A stretch of DNA of 64,000 nucleotides from JAFGBM01 sp964564915 (GTDB lineage: Bacteria; Actinomycetota; Actinomycetes; Actinomycetales; Demequinaceae): contig CAZMCU010000003.1 of the NCBI GenBank assembly GCA_964564915.1, forward strand, positions 1 to 64,000, written 5' to 3'. Within the stretch, counting starts at the first letter, position 1, and the number at the start of each line of letters is the position of its first letter. The notes under the pieces were generated by a model that was not told the origin of the DNA, did not search any database, and worked only from the letters and a program-made list of their open reading frames with translations. Shown here piece by piece: positions 17,615 through 26,174 of the stretch. The position numbers were made by a program, and so were the translations under genes.

Positions 17615-19606
17615 ATGGGACCTCCGTCAGGGGGCAATGCGAAACCGGCGAAGAAGCGGGAATCGTCCCGATCGTCGAGCGGTGCTTCCGTGCCCGATGC
17701 GGCTCCCATCGTGCAACCCCGGAAGCCAGCGGATTTCGCGCGACTCGCCGAATCGATGCCCTTCATCGTGTGGACGGCGACACCGGATGGCGCGGTCGAC
17801 TACTTCAACTTGGCCTTCACCGAGTACACCGGACAATCTCCCGACTTGCTTCTGGCCGACGGGTGGCTCACGGTCCTCCATCCCGAGGATGTCCCGCTCG
17901 TCCTGGCCCGTTGGGAGTCTTCTCTCGCTTCGGGTAGTCCCTACGAGGTTGACTTCCGCATTCGGCGAGCGGACGGGGAGTATCGCTGGCACAGGGTGCA
18001 AGCCCGTGCGGAGACCAGCGAGAAGGGGAAGGTCGTCCGCTGGTGGGGAAGCGGAGTGGACATCCACGAACTCCACCTCCTCCGTGCGCAGGCCGCCACC
18101 CTCGCGGAGGAACGCGAAGCCATCCTGGAAAGCATCGTCGACGGAGTGTTGACGTTGGATCGCGACTTCCGGTTCACCTACCTCAATAGCAATGCCGAGA
18201 AGTTGACGGAGCGTACACGCGACGAACTCATTGGGAAGATCTTCTGGGATGCGTTTCCCGAGACTCGCGGCTCCGACCTCCTCGAGATGTTCCAGCGCGT
18301 CGTCGAGACGAGGACGCCGGAGCGCATCGAAGACTACGGGGCACCGATGCGACGATGGTTCGAGGTAAGCGCTAACCCGACACCGGACGGGCTCACCGTC
18401 TACCTTCGTGACATCACGCAAATGAAATCCCTCTCCGACCAACTTGCCATCGCGCAGCGGATGGAGGCGATGGGACAACTGACCGGCGGTATCGCCCACG
18501 ACTTCAACAACCTTCTGACGGTCATCATCGGAGGCACGGAGTCGCTTCTCGACGAGCCGAACCTGAGCGACCATTGCCGTGACACGCTCGATCTCTTCTC
18601 TCAGGCCACCTCGAAGGCGGCGGAACTGACCCATCGACTCCTCGCCTTCGCACGGAAGCAACCCCTGGCACCCCAGGCGATCAATGTCAGCCACTACGTC
18701 TCGGAGATCGTCCCCCTCCTTCGACGCACCCTGGGAGAGGGCGTTCGCATCGTGACCTCTCTCGCGGAGGACGTACCCGCCGCCAACGTCGATCCGGGGC
18801 AATTCGAGAACGCCCTCTTGAACCTTGGCATCAACGCGAGGGACGCGATGCCGGAAGGAGGGACCCTCACCCTTGAGACCTATGCCGTGCACTTGGAGGA
18901 GCCCCAACCCGCCCTGCACCGGTTAGTCCCCCCGGGAAACTACGTCGCGACAACGGTGAGCGACACCGGGACGGGCATACCCGCGGAATTCCTGGGCAGG
19001 CTCTTCGACCCGTTCTTCACGACCAAGCCCGTCGGTCAGGGTTCTGGTCTGGGGTTGGCAATGGTGTACGGGTTCATTCGGCAGTCGGAGGGTTACGTCG
19101 CGGTGTACTCGGAGGAAGGACGGGGCACGACCATCCGCCTCTACTTGCCCGTCGCATCAGACGAAACCATGACGTCGACGGTGGAACCGACCCAACCGAC
19201 CCCTATCCATCAAGGAACGGGCCACATCCTGCTCGTCGAAGACGACGAACTCGTGCGCCACTTCACCGCCGCCCATTTGATGGCACATGGGTACGAGGTG
19301 ACCTCGGCTAGCTCGGGCCCCGAAGCGATCGCACTTCTCGATTCGATCGATCGCCTCGACCTCCTCCTCACCGACGTGATCATGCCGGGCGGGATGACCG
19401 GCGCGCAACTCGCGGCGCGGATTCTTCAGCGGCGCCCCGGTACTCCCATCCTGTATTCGTCCGGATACACCGAAAACGTCAACCTCGGCGACGGGCTTTC
19501 GGGCCGGGAGATCTCCTTCCTCTCCAAACCGTATTCGGGAACGCAGTTGATCGACGCCATCCAACGCCTCATCGCACCACCGACCGCGGAGGAATCGGCA
19601 ACGTGA
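17615..19606 (+). CDS. Hybrid sensor histidine kinase, PAS-PAS-HisKA-HATPase-REC
   Basis: 663 residues without membrane helices. The first PAS domain (about 42-150; FIVWTATPDGAVDYFN, then a GEYRWHRVQAR PAC segment) is PAS_3-like. The second PAS (about 168-270) is closely similar to that of the upstream kinase. H295 lies in GGIAHDFNNLLTVI, followed by N-box NLGINARDAM and G-box GSGLGLAMVYGF. The receiver (about 537-655) has EDDE, D587 and K638. This domain order and H-box are commonest in proteobacterial hybrid kinases. Its stop overlaps the next gene's start by 4 bases, so kinase and EAL protein are probably made together. Confidence 0.92.
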   Translation: MGPPSGGNAKPAKKRESSRSSSGASVPDAAPIVQPRKPADFARLAESMPFIVWTATPDGAVDYFNLAFTEYTGQSPDLLLADGWLTVLHPEDVPLVLARWESSLASGSPYEVDFRIRRADGEYRWHRVQARAETSEKGKVVRWWGSGVDIHELHLLRAQAATLAEEREAILESIVDGVLTLDRDFRFTYLNSNAEKLTERTRDELIGKIFWDAFPETRGSDLLEMFQRVVETRTPERIEDYGAPMRRWFEVSANPTPDGLTVYLRDITQMKSLSDQLAIAQRMEAMGQLTGGIAHDFNNLLTVIIGGTESLLDEPNLSDHCRDTLDLFSQATSKAAELTHRLLAFARKQPLAPQAINVSHYVSEIVPLLRRTLGEGVRIVTSLAEDVPAANVDPGQFENALLNLGINARDAMPEGGTLTLETYAVHLEEPQPALHRLVPPGNYVATTVSDTGTGIPAEFLGRLFDPFFTTKPVGQGSGLGLAMVYGFIRQSEGYVAVYSEEGRGTTIRLYLPVASDETMTSTVEPTQPTPIHQGTGHILLVEDDELVRHFTAAHLMAHGYEVTSASSGPEAIALLDSIDRLDLLLTDVIMPGGMTGAQLAARILQRRPGTPILYSSGYTENVNLGDGLSGREISFLSKPYSGTQLIDAIQRLIAPPTAEESAT

Positions 19607-20805
19607 AGGCCTCGGCCACGTCCGAGCGAGTCCTCATCATCGACGACGACCCGATGGTCGGGCGAACCACTCTCACAACCGTCGAGACCCTCGGGCATGA
19701 GGGCCAATTGACGACCGACGCCCAGGACTTCATGGAGTTGTGCCAACGATGGCACCCCACCTTCGTCATCGTCGATCTCGTCATGGAGAAAACCGACGGC
19801 CTGGAAATCCTTCGGATGCTCTCGGCGAAGGGGTGCACACCAACGGTCATCATCGCGAGCGGCCAAGGCAGCCGCGTCCTCAACGCGGCCAGACGCCTAG
19901 CGCAAGCCGAGAATCTCCCGTTCGGGGGGATCCTCTCCAAGCCGTACCGACGCTCCCAACTCGCGGAATTGCTGTCGAGGCCCCCCGCGCAACTCGGTGA
20001 CGACTCCTCGACCGAGGTCACGGCTCCTCGTTCGTGGACGGACGCGGAGTTCGAAGAAGAGTTCCGCGACGCCCTCGGCAGCGGGGCGGTATCCGTCGTC
20101 TTCCAGCCCAAGGTCAGTTGCGCGGACGGCCGCGTGGTGGGGTACGAGGCCCTCGCCCGCTGGGCGCATCCCGATCGGGGCAACATCGTTCCCGACGACT
20201 TCGTCCCGAAGGCCGAGAAGGCGGGCCTCGCTGGCCTGTTGAGCGACGTTGTCCTCCGCCAGTCGCTGGGGTGGTTCGGCGATCACCTCGAACGGAACGG
20301 AAAGCGCCTGTCCATCAACATCTCCGCAACGGAGGTTGCCGAGTCCGGTCTCGACGAACGCTTACTGCAGGCATGCCGAATCGCCGGAGTGCCAACCCAA
20401 CAGGTGATCATCGAAGTGACGGAAACGAGCGCGATGGAGGACCCCGTCCTCTCCCTCCAGTTCTTAACGCGTCTTCGGCTTCAGGGTTTCGAGGTGTCCC
20501 TCGACGACTTTGGTACGGGGTACTCCTCGATGGTTCAGTTGGCGAAGATGCCGTTCAGCGAGATCAAGGTGGACCGCTCGTTCGTCAAGAACGCCGCTAC
20601 ATCCCAGGAGTCCGCGATCGTCATCCGCTCGATCATCGATTTGGGTCACGCCTTGGAGATGACGTGCACCGCCGAGGGCGTGGAAAGCGCGGCCGTTATG
20701 ACCCTTCTCCACAAATGGGGGTGCGATCACGCGCAGGGGTACCACATCGCGCGTCCCATGACCACGGACGACCTTGGAATCTGGCTCGAAACCGCACCCG
20801 ATTAG
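19603..20805 (+). CDS. Response regulator with EAL cyclic-di-GMP phosphodiesterase domain
   Basis: 400 residues: receiver domain (about 8-122; acidic IDDD, phospho-acceptor D58, K113) joined directly to an EAL domain (about 145-395) with no GGDEF domain. Catalytic and metal-binding positions look intact: EALAR (E182), SINIS (N239), EVTE (E271), DDFGTG (D301, D302), IKVDRSF (K322), AEGVE (E358) and AQGYH (Q378), so hydrolysis of cyclic-di-GMP is expected. The GTG start at 19603 overlaps the kinase stop (GTGA), with GGAGG upstream. It is the likely output of the kinase pair. Confidence 0.92.
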   Translation: MKASATSERVLIIDDDPMVGRTTLTTVETLGHEGQLTTDAQDFMELCQRWHPTFVIVDLVMEKTDGLEILRMLSAKGCTPTVIIASGQGSRVLNAARRLAQAENLPFGGILSKPYRRSQLAELLSRPPAQLGDDSSTEVTAPRSWTDAEFEEEFRDALGSGAVSVVFQPKVSCADGRVVGYEALARWAHPDRGNIVPDDFVPKAEKAGLAGLLSDVVLRQSLGWFGDHLERNGKRLSINISATEVAESGLDERLLQACRIAGVPTQQVIIEVTETSAMEDPVLSLQFLTRLRLQGFEVSLDDFGTGYSSMVQLAKMPFSEIKVDRSFVKNAATSQESAIVIRSIIDLGHALEMTCTAEGVESAAVMTLLHKWGCDHAQGYHIARPMTTDDLGIWLETAPD

Positions 20806-21899
20806 GCTCTCACCGCGGCCGTCGCCTGCCCGAGCACCCGCGTCCCGGCGTACACCACGAGCGACTGGCCCGGTGCGACCGCACGCATCGGCTCGTCGAG
20901 TTCGACGAGCATCCTGTCCCCCGCTACCGTGACGCGACCAGCGGCCGGCGTCCCGTGGGCGCGGACCTGGACGTGACACCGGGTCGGTTCCTCGGCGGGG
21001 ATGTCGGGGGCGAGCCACACCACTCCGTCACCCGCTAACGTGGTCACCGAAAGCCGCCGTTCCGGCCCCACCTCGACCGTGTTGGTCCCGACCCGCACGC
21101 CGGTAACGTACCGGGGTTCGCCATCGGTTGCGGGTCGCGGCAAGCGCAATCCCTTGCGTTGCCCGACGGTGAACGCGAACGCGCCGGCGTGCGTCCCGAC
21201 CACATCCCCCGCCTCGTCCACGATGTCGCCCGGTTGCTCCCCCAGGCGTTCGAGGAGGAAGGCCGTGGCGTCGCCATCGGAGATGAAGCAGATGTCGAGC
21301 GAATCGGCCTTCGTCGAGACGCCGAGCCCGCGAGCCGCTGCCTCCGCACGAACGTCGCCCTTGGATTCCGCTCCACCGAGCGGAAAGATCGTGCGGGAGA
21401 GTCGTTGGAGACCAACCGCGGCGAGGACGTACGACTGGTCCTTCGCATCGACGGTGGCTCGGTGCAGTTCGATCGCACCAACGCTATCCTCGACGCCCCG
21501 GTGTTTGGTGACTCCTCCGCCCGCCGCCTCGTGCGGCCGCGCGATCCTCGCGTAGTGACCCGTGCAGACCGCGTCGAAGCCTCGCGACAGGGCGCGATCG
21601 AGAAGGGCCCCAAACTTGACCCGTTGGTTGCACCGCACACAGGGGTTGGGGGTACGGCCCGCGCGGTACTCGGACAGAAACTCGTCCACCACGATTCGTT
21701 CGAAATCCTCCCGCATGTCCCAGACCTCGTACGGGATGCCCAGGACGTCGGCAACACGGCGGGCGTCGTCGTCCTCCACTCCCGGCGCGTTCGTGGTCAG
21801 CGCGAGACGCACGCCCATCACGGCATGTCCGGCGTCGATGGCGCGCGCGGCGGCAACGGCGGAGTCGACGCCGCCCGAGAGCGCCGCGATCACCTGCAT
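20802..21899 (-). CDS. mnmA: tRNA-specific 2-thiouridylase
   Basis: Thiolates uridine 34 of Lys, Glu and Gln tRNAs. 365 residues, with the PP-loop SGGVDS at 8-13, catalytic cysteine C87 in TPNPCVRCN and the second cysteine C204 in DICFISDGD; the C-terminal barrel domain is complete. I chose ATG 21899 because the PP-loop must lie within the first ten residues; the long in-frame extension upstream is antisense to the DUF1003 gene. Its stop overlaps that of the convergent EAL gene by 3 bases. Confidence 0.96.
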   Translation of the reverse strand: MQVIAALSGGVDSAVAAARAIDAGHAVMGVRLALTTNAPGVEDDDARRVADVLGIPYEVWDMREDFERIVVDEFLSEYRAGRTPNPCVRCNQRVKFGALLDRALSRGFDAVCTGHYARIARPHEAAGGGVTKHRGVEDSVGAIELHRATVDAKDQSYVLAAVGLQRLSRTIFPLGGAESKGDVRAEAAARGLGVSTKADSLDICFISDGDATAFLLERLGEQPGDIVDEAGDVVGTHAGAFAFTVGQRKGLRLPRPATDGEPRYVTGVRVGTNTVEVGPERRLSVTTLAGDGVVWLAPDIPAEEPTRCHVQVRAHGTPAAGRVTVAGDRMLVELDEPMRAVAPGQSLVVYAGTRVLGQATAAVRA

Positions 21900-21979
21900 G
21901 CTATCGACCTGTGTCGCTTGGCCATCCCGCGATTCTACGACGGGCTGACGAGAGACGATTTCGCCGTGAGGCCCGCGCG

Positions 21980-21985
21980 TAGACT
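21980..21985 (+). promoter_or_regulatory. Putative -10 box of the DUF1003 gene
   Basis: TAGACT, 8 bases before the ATG at 21994. Confidence 0.45.
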
Positions 21986-21993
21986 CTCGAAGC

Positions 21994-22431
21994 ATGACGA
22001 TCGCAAGCGCACGGCGAATCCCCAAGAAGAACTGGCACACCAAGCACCAAGAAGGGTTGACACGCGGAGAACGCGCCGCCGACCACATGCGCAACTCCAT
22101 GGGCAGTTGGGGGTTCGTCGGGGGGTTCCTGGTCTTCATGGCACTGTGGGCTGTCATCAACACCGCGACGAGCGGCTGGGACCCGTACCCGTACATCCTC
22201 CTCAACCTCTTCCTCAGCATGCTCGCCGGGCTCCAAGGCGCGATCCTCCTCATCGCCGCGAAACGCCAGGACGCGATCGCCGCCGCCCTCGCCGAGCACG
22301 ATTATCAAACCAACATCGCCGCGAAGGAAGACATCGAGGCGTTGCTCAAGATCAACCACCGGCAGCTCGAGATGATCTTGGAGTTGCGCGCGACCGTCGA
22401 GCGGCTCGGCCCGGACGGCGCCAAACCGTAA
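21994..22431 (+). CDS. DUF1003 family membrane protein
   Basis: 145 residues. Basic, His-containing N-terminus (about 1-40), then two transmembrane helices (GFVGGFLVFMALWAVIN and YPYILLNLFLSMLAGLQGAILLI) separated by a short loop with WDPYPY, then a C-terminal coiled-coil-like tail. These are the DUF1003 hallmarks; the function of the family is not established. In actinobacteria it often sits near mrp or magnesium-transport genes, but not here. Divergent from mnmA, convergent with the reductase gene. Confidence 0.85.
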   Translation: MTIASARRIPKKNWHTKHQEGLTRGERAADHMRNSMGSWGFVGGFLVFMALWAVINTATSGWDPYPYILLNLFLSMLAGLQGAILLIAAKRQDAIAAALAEHDYQTNIAAKEDIEALLKINHRQLEMILELRATVERLGPDGAKP

Positions 22432-22453
22432 GCGTGCTTGGCCCGAACCGGGT

Positions 22454-23101
22454 CTAGGTCTCCCGCAGTTCGGGGTCGGGATCGACCGTGACGGCGACCG
22501 AGAACGCCCCCGTCTTGACCGCACCCTGGAGGGTGTAGTCCGAGATCACCACACCCGTCGTCGACACCCGTGTGCTCTCCAGGTGGAGGCTCGCGGCCTG
22601 CGCCATTCCCTCGAACATGCGCTTCCCCCGGCCGAGAAGCACGGGGAAGGTCCAGATGCGGTACTCGTCCACGAGGCCCTGCTCCTGGAGGGTTTGGGCG
22701 AGGCCGGGGCAACCATGGACCTGCAGTTCGGGGCCATCGCCCGCCTTGAGGGCACGCACGGCCGCGGCAACATCTCCCTCGAGCGGAACGGTGTTGGCCC
22801 ACGATGTGGGGATCGGCCGATGGGTCGCGACGTACTTGGTTGCGGCCGTGAACTTCTGGGCAACGGGATCGTCGAGCGCGAAGGGATAGTGCGACGCGAA
22901 GATGTCGTAGGTTCCGCGACCGAGGAGGAGGTCGAAGCCTCCCTCCATGAACGATGCCGAGGCCTGGCTCATCATGTCGTCCCACAAGGCGACGGACCAA
23001 CCACCGAGGGCGAACCCTCCGGAGCGGTCCTCGTTCGGACCGCCGGGTGCCTGCACCACGCCATCGAGAGACGTAAACACCGTGACAATCAGTCTGCGCA
23101 T
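22454..23101 (-). CDS. RibD C-terminal / dihydrofolate reductase-like protein
   Basis: 215 residues beginning MRRLIVTVFTSLDGVVQAPGG, the typical opening of RibD-type reductases, with GRGTYDIFASHYP and the C-terminal VDEYRIWTFPVLLGRGKRMFEG nucleotide-binding segment. The substrate is unknown; such stand-alone proteins are not the folate enzyme FolA. ATG 23101 is preferred because all conserved sequence follows it; the long frame beyond it runs antisense to glgX. Divergent from glgX across 69 bases. Confidence 0.85.
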   Translation of the reverse strand: MRRLIVTVFTSLDGVVQAPGGPNEDRSGGFALGGWSVALWDDMMSQASASFMEGGFDLLLGRGTYDIFASHYPFALDDPVAQKFTAATKYVATHRPIPTSWANTVPLEGDVAAAVRALKAGDGPELQVHGCPGLAQTLQEQGLVDEYRIWTFPVLLGRGKRMFEGMAQAASLHLESTRVSTTGVVISDYTLQGAVKTGAFSVAVTVDPDPELRET

Positions 23102-23170
23102 GACGATTCCCTCACTTCCCACGGACGAAGACCCGCATGGTGCAACTCTATCCGTGCGGGCTGAGGCACA

Positions 23171-25351
23171 ATGGGCCGCATGCCCACGGCAGATTCCGTC
23201 ACCCCTAACCCAACGCCGCATCGACTCGGATTCCACCTCGTACGCGGCGGCGCGGCGATGTCGGTGTGGGCTCCCCACGCGACCGGGATCGACCTCTGCC
23301 TCGTCGACGCCGCGGGGGGGGAAAAGCGCTTCGCGCTCGTTGGACCCGAGGCTGGACTGTGGCACGGCATGGTCGAGGGCGTCAAGGCGGGTCAGCGGTA
23401 CGGCCTTCGCGCCTACGGACCATGGGATCCGGCGCAGGGGCACGTCTTCAATCCCGCCAAGTTGCTCCTCGATCCCTACGCCCGGGGAATTGACGGGCAC
23501 CTCGTCGACATCTCCCACGAGAGTTTCGAAGCAACCCTGTCGAACAAGGACCCCGAGGATTCCGCCCCGTTCGTACCCAAGGGAGTGCTCCTCGACCCGC
23601 GCATCGGTCCCGCCGTAACTCGAGCGGTAACGCGGTCGCTCGCACCCCCGCCCCGCGTCCCGTGGCGAGATACCGTCATCTACGAGGCTCACGTCAAAGG
23701 CCTCACGTGGCACCTTCCCGGTGTTCCCGCACGCATCCGCGGCACCTACGCGGCGCTGGGCCACGATGCGCTCATTGGGTACCTCACCGAGTTGGGAGTG
23801 ACGACCCTTGAGCTTCTTCCCATCCACGCTTTCGCAAGCGAGCGCCACCTCGAGCGCGAGGGCCTCGTCAACTATTGGGGGTACAACACCCTCGCCTTCT
23901 TCGCCCCCCACCCCGACTACGCGACGGCAACCGCGAGGCGCGCGGGACCGGCGGCGATCCTCCGCGAATTCAGGGGAGCGGTCGACCGCCTCCACCGCGC
24001 GGGAATCGAGGTCATCCTCGACGTGGTCTACAACCACACCTGCGAGGGCGGCAAGACGGGACGCCAGATCTCCTGGCGGGGATTGGCGAATCGCGCGTAC
24101 TACCGGCACCGTGACGCCGAACCGGGCGTGCTCGAGGACACGACGGGAACGGGCAACACCCTCGACTTCGGAGAACCGGCCAACGTCAGGATGGCCCTCG
24201 ATTCCTTGCGGTATTGGGTGACGACCACCGGGATCGATGGATTCCGCTTCGATCTTGCCGCGACCCTCGGCCGTGGAGGAAATGGCTTCGATCCCCGTCA
24301 CCCGTTCCCCGTTGGCCTCATCACCGATCCCATCATCGGCGGCACCAAACTCATCGCCGAACCGTGGGACATTGGATCGGGAGGATGGCAAACGGGAGCA
24401 TTCCCCGCGCCCATAGTGGAATGGAACGACCGGTTCCGCGACTCGGTTCGCACGTTCTGGCTGACCGACGCGGACCGAACGCTCCGCAAGAAGACCACCC
24501 ACGGCGTCCGCGACCTCGCCACCCGTCTCGCCGGTTCCTCCGATCTTTTTGGCCAAGGCGACCCTCCCCTCGCACGTGGACCCCACGCCTCCATCAATTT
24601 CGTCACAGCACACGACGGCTTCACGCTGCACGACCTCACGGCGTACTCCCGCAAACACAACGTTGCCAACGGCGAGGGCGGCAGGGACGGGGCGAGCCAT
24701 AACCTCTCGTGGAACCACGGCGTCGAGGGGCCGACAAGAAAGCCCGCCATCCTCGACGCGCGGCGACGGTCGGCCCGCAACCTCCTCGGGACCCTCATCC
24801 TCGCCGCGGGCACCCCCATGCTCCTCGCTGGCGACGAGATCGGCCGAACGCAGAAGGGCAACAACAACGCCTACTCCCAGGACAACGACACGTCCTGGCT
24901 CGATTGGGCATCGGCCCCCAGCCACGAGGATCTTCGCGCAACGGTCGCGTACCTCCTCCGACTCCGGAAGACCAACCCCGTCCTTCGCCCCAGGACGTTC
25001 TACGAGGGTCGCGACAAGGACGTCACTCGCCGCGACGATCTCGCGTGGTTCTCCCAGGAGGGGCACCCGGAATCCGAGGCATGGTGGCACGACTCCTCCG
25101 TTCGAGCGCTTCAAATGATGCGGTCGCTCTCCGTGGGCGCCGATGCCCTGATGATCATCAACGGGTACGCGTCGGATGTGCCGGTGACCATTCCGGCGGA
25201 CGACGGCCATCCCTGGCGCCTCGCATGGGATAGCGCGTGGGAGTCGCCGACATCCCCCGACGCGCTCGCGGCGCGTGACGGGGAACCCGTCGCCCCGGGC
25301 GACACCATCGCACTACCGTCGCTCTCGATGCGGCTGTACCTCAGCGCGTAG
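23171..25351 (+). CDS. glgX: Glycogen debranching enzyme
   Basis: Isoamylase-type GH13 enzyme that cleaves alpha-1,6 branches of glycogen after phosphorylase has trimmed the outer chains. 726 residues: N-terminal CBM48-like domain (about 15-130), catalytic barrel with DVVYNHT, nucleophile D361 (GFRFDLA), acid/base E397 (IAEPWD) and TAHDGFTLHDL, and a C-terminal beta domain. ATG 23171 has GAGG 4 bases upstream; ATG 23180 is an alternative. First gene of the alpha-glucan block. Confidence 0.94.
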   Translation: MGRMPTADSVTPNPTPHRLGFHLVRGGAAMSVWAPHATGIDLCLVDAAGGEKRFALVGPEAGLWHGMVEGVKAGQRYGLRAYGPWDPAQGHVFNPAKLLLDPYARGIDGHLVDISHESFEATLSNKDPEDSAPFVPKGVLLDPRIGPAVTRAVTRSLAPPPRVPWRDTVIYEAHVKGLTWHLPGVPARIRGTYAALGHDALIGYLTELGVTTLELLPIHAFASERHLEREGLVNYWGYNTLAFFAPHPDYATATARRAGPAAILREFRGAVDRLHRAGIEVILDVVYNHTCEGGKTGRQISWRGLANRAYYRHRDAEPGVLEDTTGTGNTLDFGEPANVRMALDSLRYWVTTTGIDGFRFDLAATLGRGGNGFDPRHPFPVGLITDPIIGGTKLIAEPWDIGSGGWQTGAFPAPIVEWNDRFRDSVRTFWLTDADRTLRKKTTHGVRDLATRLAGSSDLFGQGDPPLARGPHASINFVTAHDGFTLHDLTAYSRKHNVANGEGGRDGASHNLSWNHGVEGPTRKPAILDARRRSARNLLGTLILAAGTPMLLAGDEIGRTQKGNNNAYSQDNDTSWLDWASAPSHEDLRATVAYLLRLRKTNPVLRPRTFYEGRDKDVTRRDDLAWFSQEGHPESEAWWHDSSVRALQMMRSLSVGADALMIINGYASDVPVTIPADDGHPWRLAWDSAWESPTSPDALAARDGEPVAPGDTIALPSLSMRLYLSA

Positions 25352-25375
25352 CGGGCGAGCCGAAGCAATCGCCTT

Positions 25376-26080
25376 CTAATTCCCGAGGTCGTTCGCCTGA
25401 TCGATCAGGTCATTCTGGGTTCCCGTCATCCCGTCGTTGCCAAGGTTGTCGAGGGTGCCGTTGAGCGAACCGTTGGGGTCGAGGTTCCCCGCGATGACCA
25501 TGCCCTCGATGTCTCCCACGTCAACAACGCCCGCGGTGTAAGCCGACTCCTGACCCACCGGGATGAACGGCATCGAGATGTTGCCGTTCCTGTCGGACTG
25601 GGCCACTGCCCACCCGCCATCGACGAGGACCCACTGGCCGGATGCGGGATCCCGCTTGAGGAAGAGCACAAGGTTGTCCGCACCGCGAAGCGCGTCGGCG
25701 GCGAGGAACGCGCCGTGAACGGAACCGAGGTTCACCTCGAACGACGTGCCGGCGTTTCCCCGGATGTACTTGTGGACCTGGAAGGTCCCGATGAGGGTGG
25801 AGGCGGTCATGTCCAGCGCGCCCGCTTGCGGCAGGAGTTTCTGCCCATCGGTGAAACTACCCGTCACGATCACCTCGGCTGGTGTGACTCCCACTCCCCC
25901 GAGCACGTACTCGCGGATGCTCGTCGGAACCGACACGGGAAAAGCCGCGGGGAAGTCGGACTGCCGCTCCGCCGCAAGCCGGTTGAACTGCTCAATCTCT
26001 TCGCCACTCGGGCCGGTCGAGCACCCGCTGAACAACCACGCGGACACCACCACCAGCAGGCCTGTCGCCACTCGCTTCAT
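25376..26080 (-). CDS. Putative lipoprotein of unknown function
   Basis: 234 residues. The signal peptide MKRVATGLLVVVSAWLFSGC ends in a lipobox with C20 as the lipidated residue. The mature part contains a segment (about 60-170) resembling extracytoplasmic beta proteins of actinobacteria and an Asn/Gly/Asp-rich tail. I do not recognise the family. A GGGAGG ribosome-binding site precedes the ATG, and an inverted repeat lies in the leader. It sits between glgX and glgP, but nothing in the sequence ties it to glucan metabolism. Confidence 0.75.
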   Translation of the reverse strand: MKRVATGLLVVVSAWLFSGCSTGPSGEEIEQFNRLAAERQSDFPAAFPVSVPTSIREYVLGGVGVTPAEVIVTGSFTDGQKLLPQAGALDMTASTLIGTFQVHKYIRGNAGTSFEVNLGSVHGAFLAADALRGADNLVLFLKRDPASGQWVLVDGGWAVAQSDRNGNISMPFIPVGQESAYTAGVVDVGDIEGMVIAGNLDPNGSLNGTLDNLGNDGMTGTQNDLIDQANDLGN

Positions 26081-26093
26081 CGTCGCCTCCCTC

Positions 26094-26110
26094 GGACCTC
26101 CACGAGGTCC
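26094..26110 (-). promoter_or_regulatory. Inverted repeat in the lipoprotein leader
   Basis: Perfect 7-base inverted repeat (GGACCTC-N3-GAGGTCC) just upstream of the ribosome-binding site. A likely -10 box, TAGCCT, lies further upstream near 26130-26135. The repeat could be an operator or an RNA hairpin in the leader. Confidence 0.4.
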
Positions 26111-26174
26111 TCCGCGGTCCTACAAGAACCAGGCTAGTCCCGGCTCGCCGTTGGAGCCAGGACGACGCGTCTCC

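Noticed and set aside
23102..25210. Long extension of the reductase gene frame on the minus strand
   Set aside because: Runs antisense through glgX, which has all catalytic residues; the reductase family starts at 23101.
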